A stretch of 64,000 nt of DNA. Origin: Paracoccus denitrificans. Its GTDB lineage: Bacteria > Pseudomonadota > Alphaproteobacteria > Rhodobacterales > Rhodobacteraceae. Each line of letters begins with the position of its first letter. The first letter of the stretch is position 1. The stretch lies in NCBI GenBank assembly GCA_005768755.1, contig VAFL01000001.1:372001-436000 (forward strand), in the 5' to 3' direction. Positions 62,441 through 64,000 of this stretch are shown piece by piece. The notes below the pieces were generated by a model. It saw nothing but the letters and a program-made list of their open reading frames with translations. It was not told the DNA's origin and ran no database searches. The position numbers and the translations under genes were made by a program.

Positions 62441-63624
62441 CTGTCATCCCCTTTGCGGGCGATGGAAACAAGCTCGGCAAGATCTGCGGGCGATTGAACG
62501 AAGTCAGCGGCTTCGCGCGACAGCAGCGAGTCGGAGACCTGCTTTATGTCTTGCGGGGCAAGATCCTGAAGAAGGTCGCACAGCGCTTCGCCGGTGGGTT
62601 CGGCGATGACGAAACCAAGGCCATCATCTTCCACGCGCCGACCGGTTTGTGTGCCGGCCACGGCAATTTGCGGACAGCCCGCCCAGCTGGCTTCGTAGAT
62701 GCGGTTGGGCAAAAGCCAGTCGCTGTTGGTGCCGCGTTGCCAAAGATCCTGTGCCCAGACCAGATCACAGTCTTCGTAGCATTCCAGCAACCCCTCGGGG
62801 TAGGCGTAGGGCCCCAGATAGGTGATATTGGCATGGGCCTGCAAAATGGAGTCAAAATCCGGGACGGCATGTCTGTGGACGTTGCCGTGCAGCCGTATTT
62901 CCACCTGATCGCCCAAACGTTCGGCAGCGTCGGACAGGATTTTCAGTGATGGCGCGCAGCGGATCGATCCGACCAGGCCAAGGCGCAGGACCGGCCCCGG
63001 GGCAGGGCGCGCCTTGGGGCGCCGGTCGCGCAGCTTCGGCGCATTGCCCAGATACAGCTTGTTTTCGATCAGAATGGTCTTGCCGTTCCAGCCCTGCACC
63101 GGCCCAAAATATTCAGAGCTGAACGCCGGCGACGAAATGACAAGCGCATCTGACGATGCAAGAACACGCTTCTCGGCCGCCTTCATGATCTGCGCGACCT
63201 TATCGTTGCGCGTGAACAGACTGTGTATGTCCAGCACCTCATATACAAAGGGTGCAGGGCGTCGGCGCGCGCGGATGCTTGCGGCACGTCTGGCCCCCAA
63301 CGCGATAAGGGCGAGGTCGATATTGCGGCCGATGATCAGATCCGCATCGGCAATCACCCTCCAGTATCTGGCGGCTGTGGCGATCCCCTTGCCGATCATT
63401 CCGGCCCGCCTTGCATATCCGTGGTGACCGACCCTGCCCAGATCGACATGCGGCCATTCGGGGCTGCGATCATCGCCGATCTCCTCGCGGCGCTGCGCAA
63501 AAGAAATGACGTCACAGCCTGCCTCGATCAGGCTGCGGATACGACGGATCTGCGAGGCTTCGGTGATATCGAAACCAAATACCGCGATCCGCGGACCATT
63601 TCCTTTCCAAGCCAGTTCCGTCAT
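62437..63624 (-). CDS. Glycosyltransferase (GT4-like)
   Basis: 395 residues, GT-B fold. The C-terminal domain shows LRLGLVGSIRCAPSLKILSDAAERLGD, then ITYLGPYAYPEGLLECYEDCDLVWAQD and YEASWAGCPQIAVAGTQTGRRVEDDGLGFVI, where the acidic residue in the nucleotide-sugar region aligns with the E-x7-E area of GT4 enzymes. Donor and acceptor unknown. It overlaps the upstream GT2 stop and the acyltransferase start. Confidence 0.85.
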   Translation of the reverse strand: MTELAWKGNGPRIAVFGFDITEASQIRRIRSLIEAGCDVISFAQRREEIGDDRSPEWPHVDLGRVGHHGYARRAGMIGKGIATAARYWRVIADADLIIGRNIDLALIALGARRAASIRARRRPAPFVYEVLDIHSLFTRNDKVAQIMKAAEKRVLASSDALVISSPAFSSEYFGPVQGWNGKTILIENKLYLGNAPKLRDRRPKARPAPGPVLRLGLVGSIRCAPSLKILSDAAERLGDQVEIRLHGNVHRHAVPDFDSILQAHANITYLGPYAYPEGLLECYEDCDLVWAQDLWQRGTNSDWLLPNRIYEASWAGCPQIAVAGTQTGRRVEDDGLGFVIAEPTGEALCDLLQDLAPQDIKQVSDSLLSREAADFVQSPADLAELVSIARKGDDR

Positions 63625-64000
63625 GGTGAACTGCCGTATAGCTCTGCCTCAGGCAGGCGCAGAAGGCCGGCGCATACGCCGCGATGCAGCGCAGCGCGGA
63701 CTGTCCAGAACATGCGGCTGGCTTCATCCCGCGCCAGCGCCGAACGCGCGCGGCAATAGCCCCACTTTCCCGCAGCGGTGGAAAGCAGCTTCATGCGTGC
63801 GACATGACCATTTGCCGAAACGGCATAGCTTTGGCCCGCGCGAAACTGGCGTTTCGTCAGCCACTCTGCGTTCAGGCGATTTGGCGCCACATCCTCTGTC
63901 ACGATTGCGTCTTCGGCGATTTCGAAATGCGCGCCCATCTGGCGCAGGCGAAAGAAAAACTCGGTATCCTCTCCGCCGGTCTTGCCGCGCGACAGATCGA
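63621..64000 (-). CDS. Glycosyltransferase family 2, 5' end outside the window
   Basis: The last ~126 codons are visible and the frame is open to the right edge. GGEDTEFFFRLRQMGAHFE is the GT2 acceptor/catalytic-base motif (GGED) with the following family pattern, and VTEDVAPNRLNAEWLTKRQFRAGQSYA continues it. First visible gene of the leftward polysaccharide operon; its start and donor domain lie outside. Confidence 0.85.
   Translation of the reverse strand, partial: DLSRGKTGGEDTEFFFRLRQMGAHFEIAEDAIVTEDVAPNRLNAEWLTKRQFRAGQSYAVSANGHVARMKLLSTAAGKWGYCRARSALARDEASRMFWTVRAALHRGVCAGLLRLPEAELYGSSP

Noticed and set aside
1..64000. tRNA, rRNA, insertion sequence or integrase
   Set aside because: No cloverleaf, conserved rRNA segment, transposase or integrase motif was recognised by reading both strands; a tRNAscan or ISfinder search would settle small or degenerate cases.

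Overview
The window is GC-rich, densely packed DNA from an alphaproteobacterium, most likely a Rhodobacteraceae (Paracoccus-like) chromosome or large replicon. This is inferred from gene content rather than from a marker gene: an imuA-imuB-dnaE2 cassette behind a GTTC-N7-GTTC SOS box, TRAP transporters, an opgGHC operon, a type VI secretion locus with an OmpA-tailed TssL, and codon use rich in GC-ending codons. I see no rRNA, tRNA, CRISPR array, insertion sequence or phage gene.

Layout. 1-4817: type VI secretion genes tssK-tssL-tssM, read leftwards; tssM runs off the left edge. 4914-13181: a giant autotransporter adhesin built from repeats. 13300-16785: two cell-wall proteins, a transglycosylase with a degenerate LytM domain and a secreted protein with a peptidoglycan-binding-like motif. 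16913-23122: a TerC/DUF475 membrane protein and the periplasmic glucan operon opgG-opgH-opgC. 23447-25753: an exbB-exbD-tonB energy-transducing unit. 25771-31197: the SOS mutagenesis cassette imuA-imuB-dnaE2.

31386-40107 looks like a gallate/tannin catabolic island. It holds TRAP permeases dctQM without a binding protein, divergent from galB, a vicinal-oxygen-chelate (type I) extradiol dioxygenase, galC, galD and a secreted tannase/feruloyl-esterase-like hydrolase. A LysR regulator with two DNA-binding domains follows. A LigAB-type gallate dioxygenase is absent and the VOC enzyme sits in its place. This is the most promising candidate for an undescribed variant of a pathway.

40126-42477 encodes a sulfotransferase-like/GSCFA fusion. 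42785-50718 is a complete sialic acid utilisation locus: divergent nanA, then nanR-siaP-siaQ-siaM-nanE-nanK-nagB-nagA, with a 15-bp palindrome between nanA and nanR. 50778-53894 is a four-gene operon (secreted SUMF1-like protein, cupin, zinc alcohol dehydrogenase, short-chain dehydrogenase) divergent from a LysR gene. 54882-56033 is ltrA-like.

56306-64000 is a leftward polysaccharide operon of overlapping genes: GT2 (cut by the right edge), GT4, acyltransferase, O-antigen ligase/polymerase, a Wzc-like chain-length protein with a degenerate kinase domain, and two sulfotransferases. It could make a sulfated surface polysaccharide.
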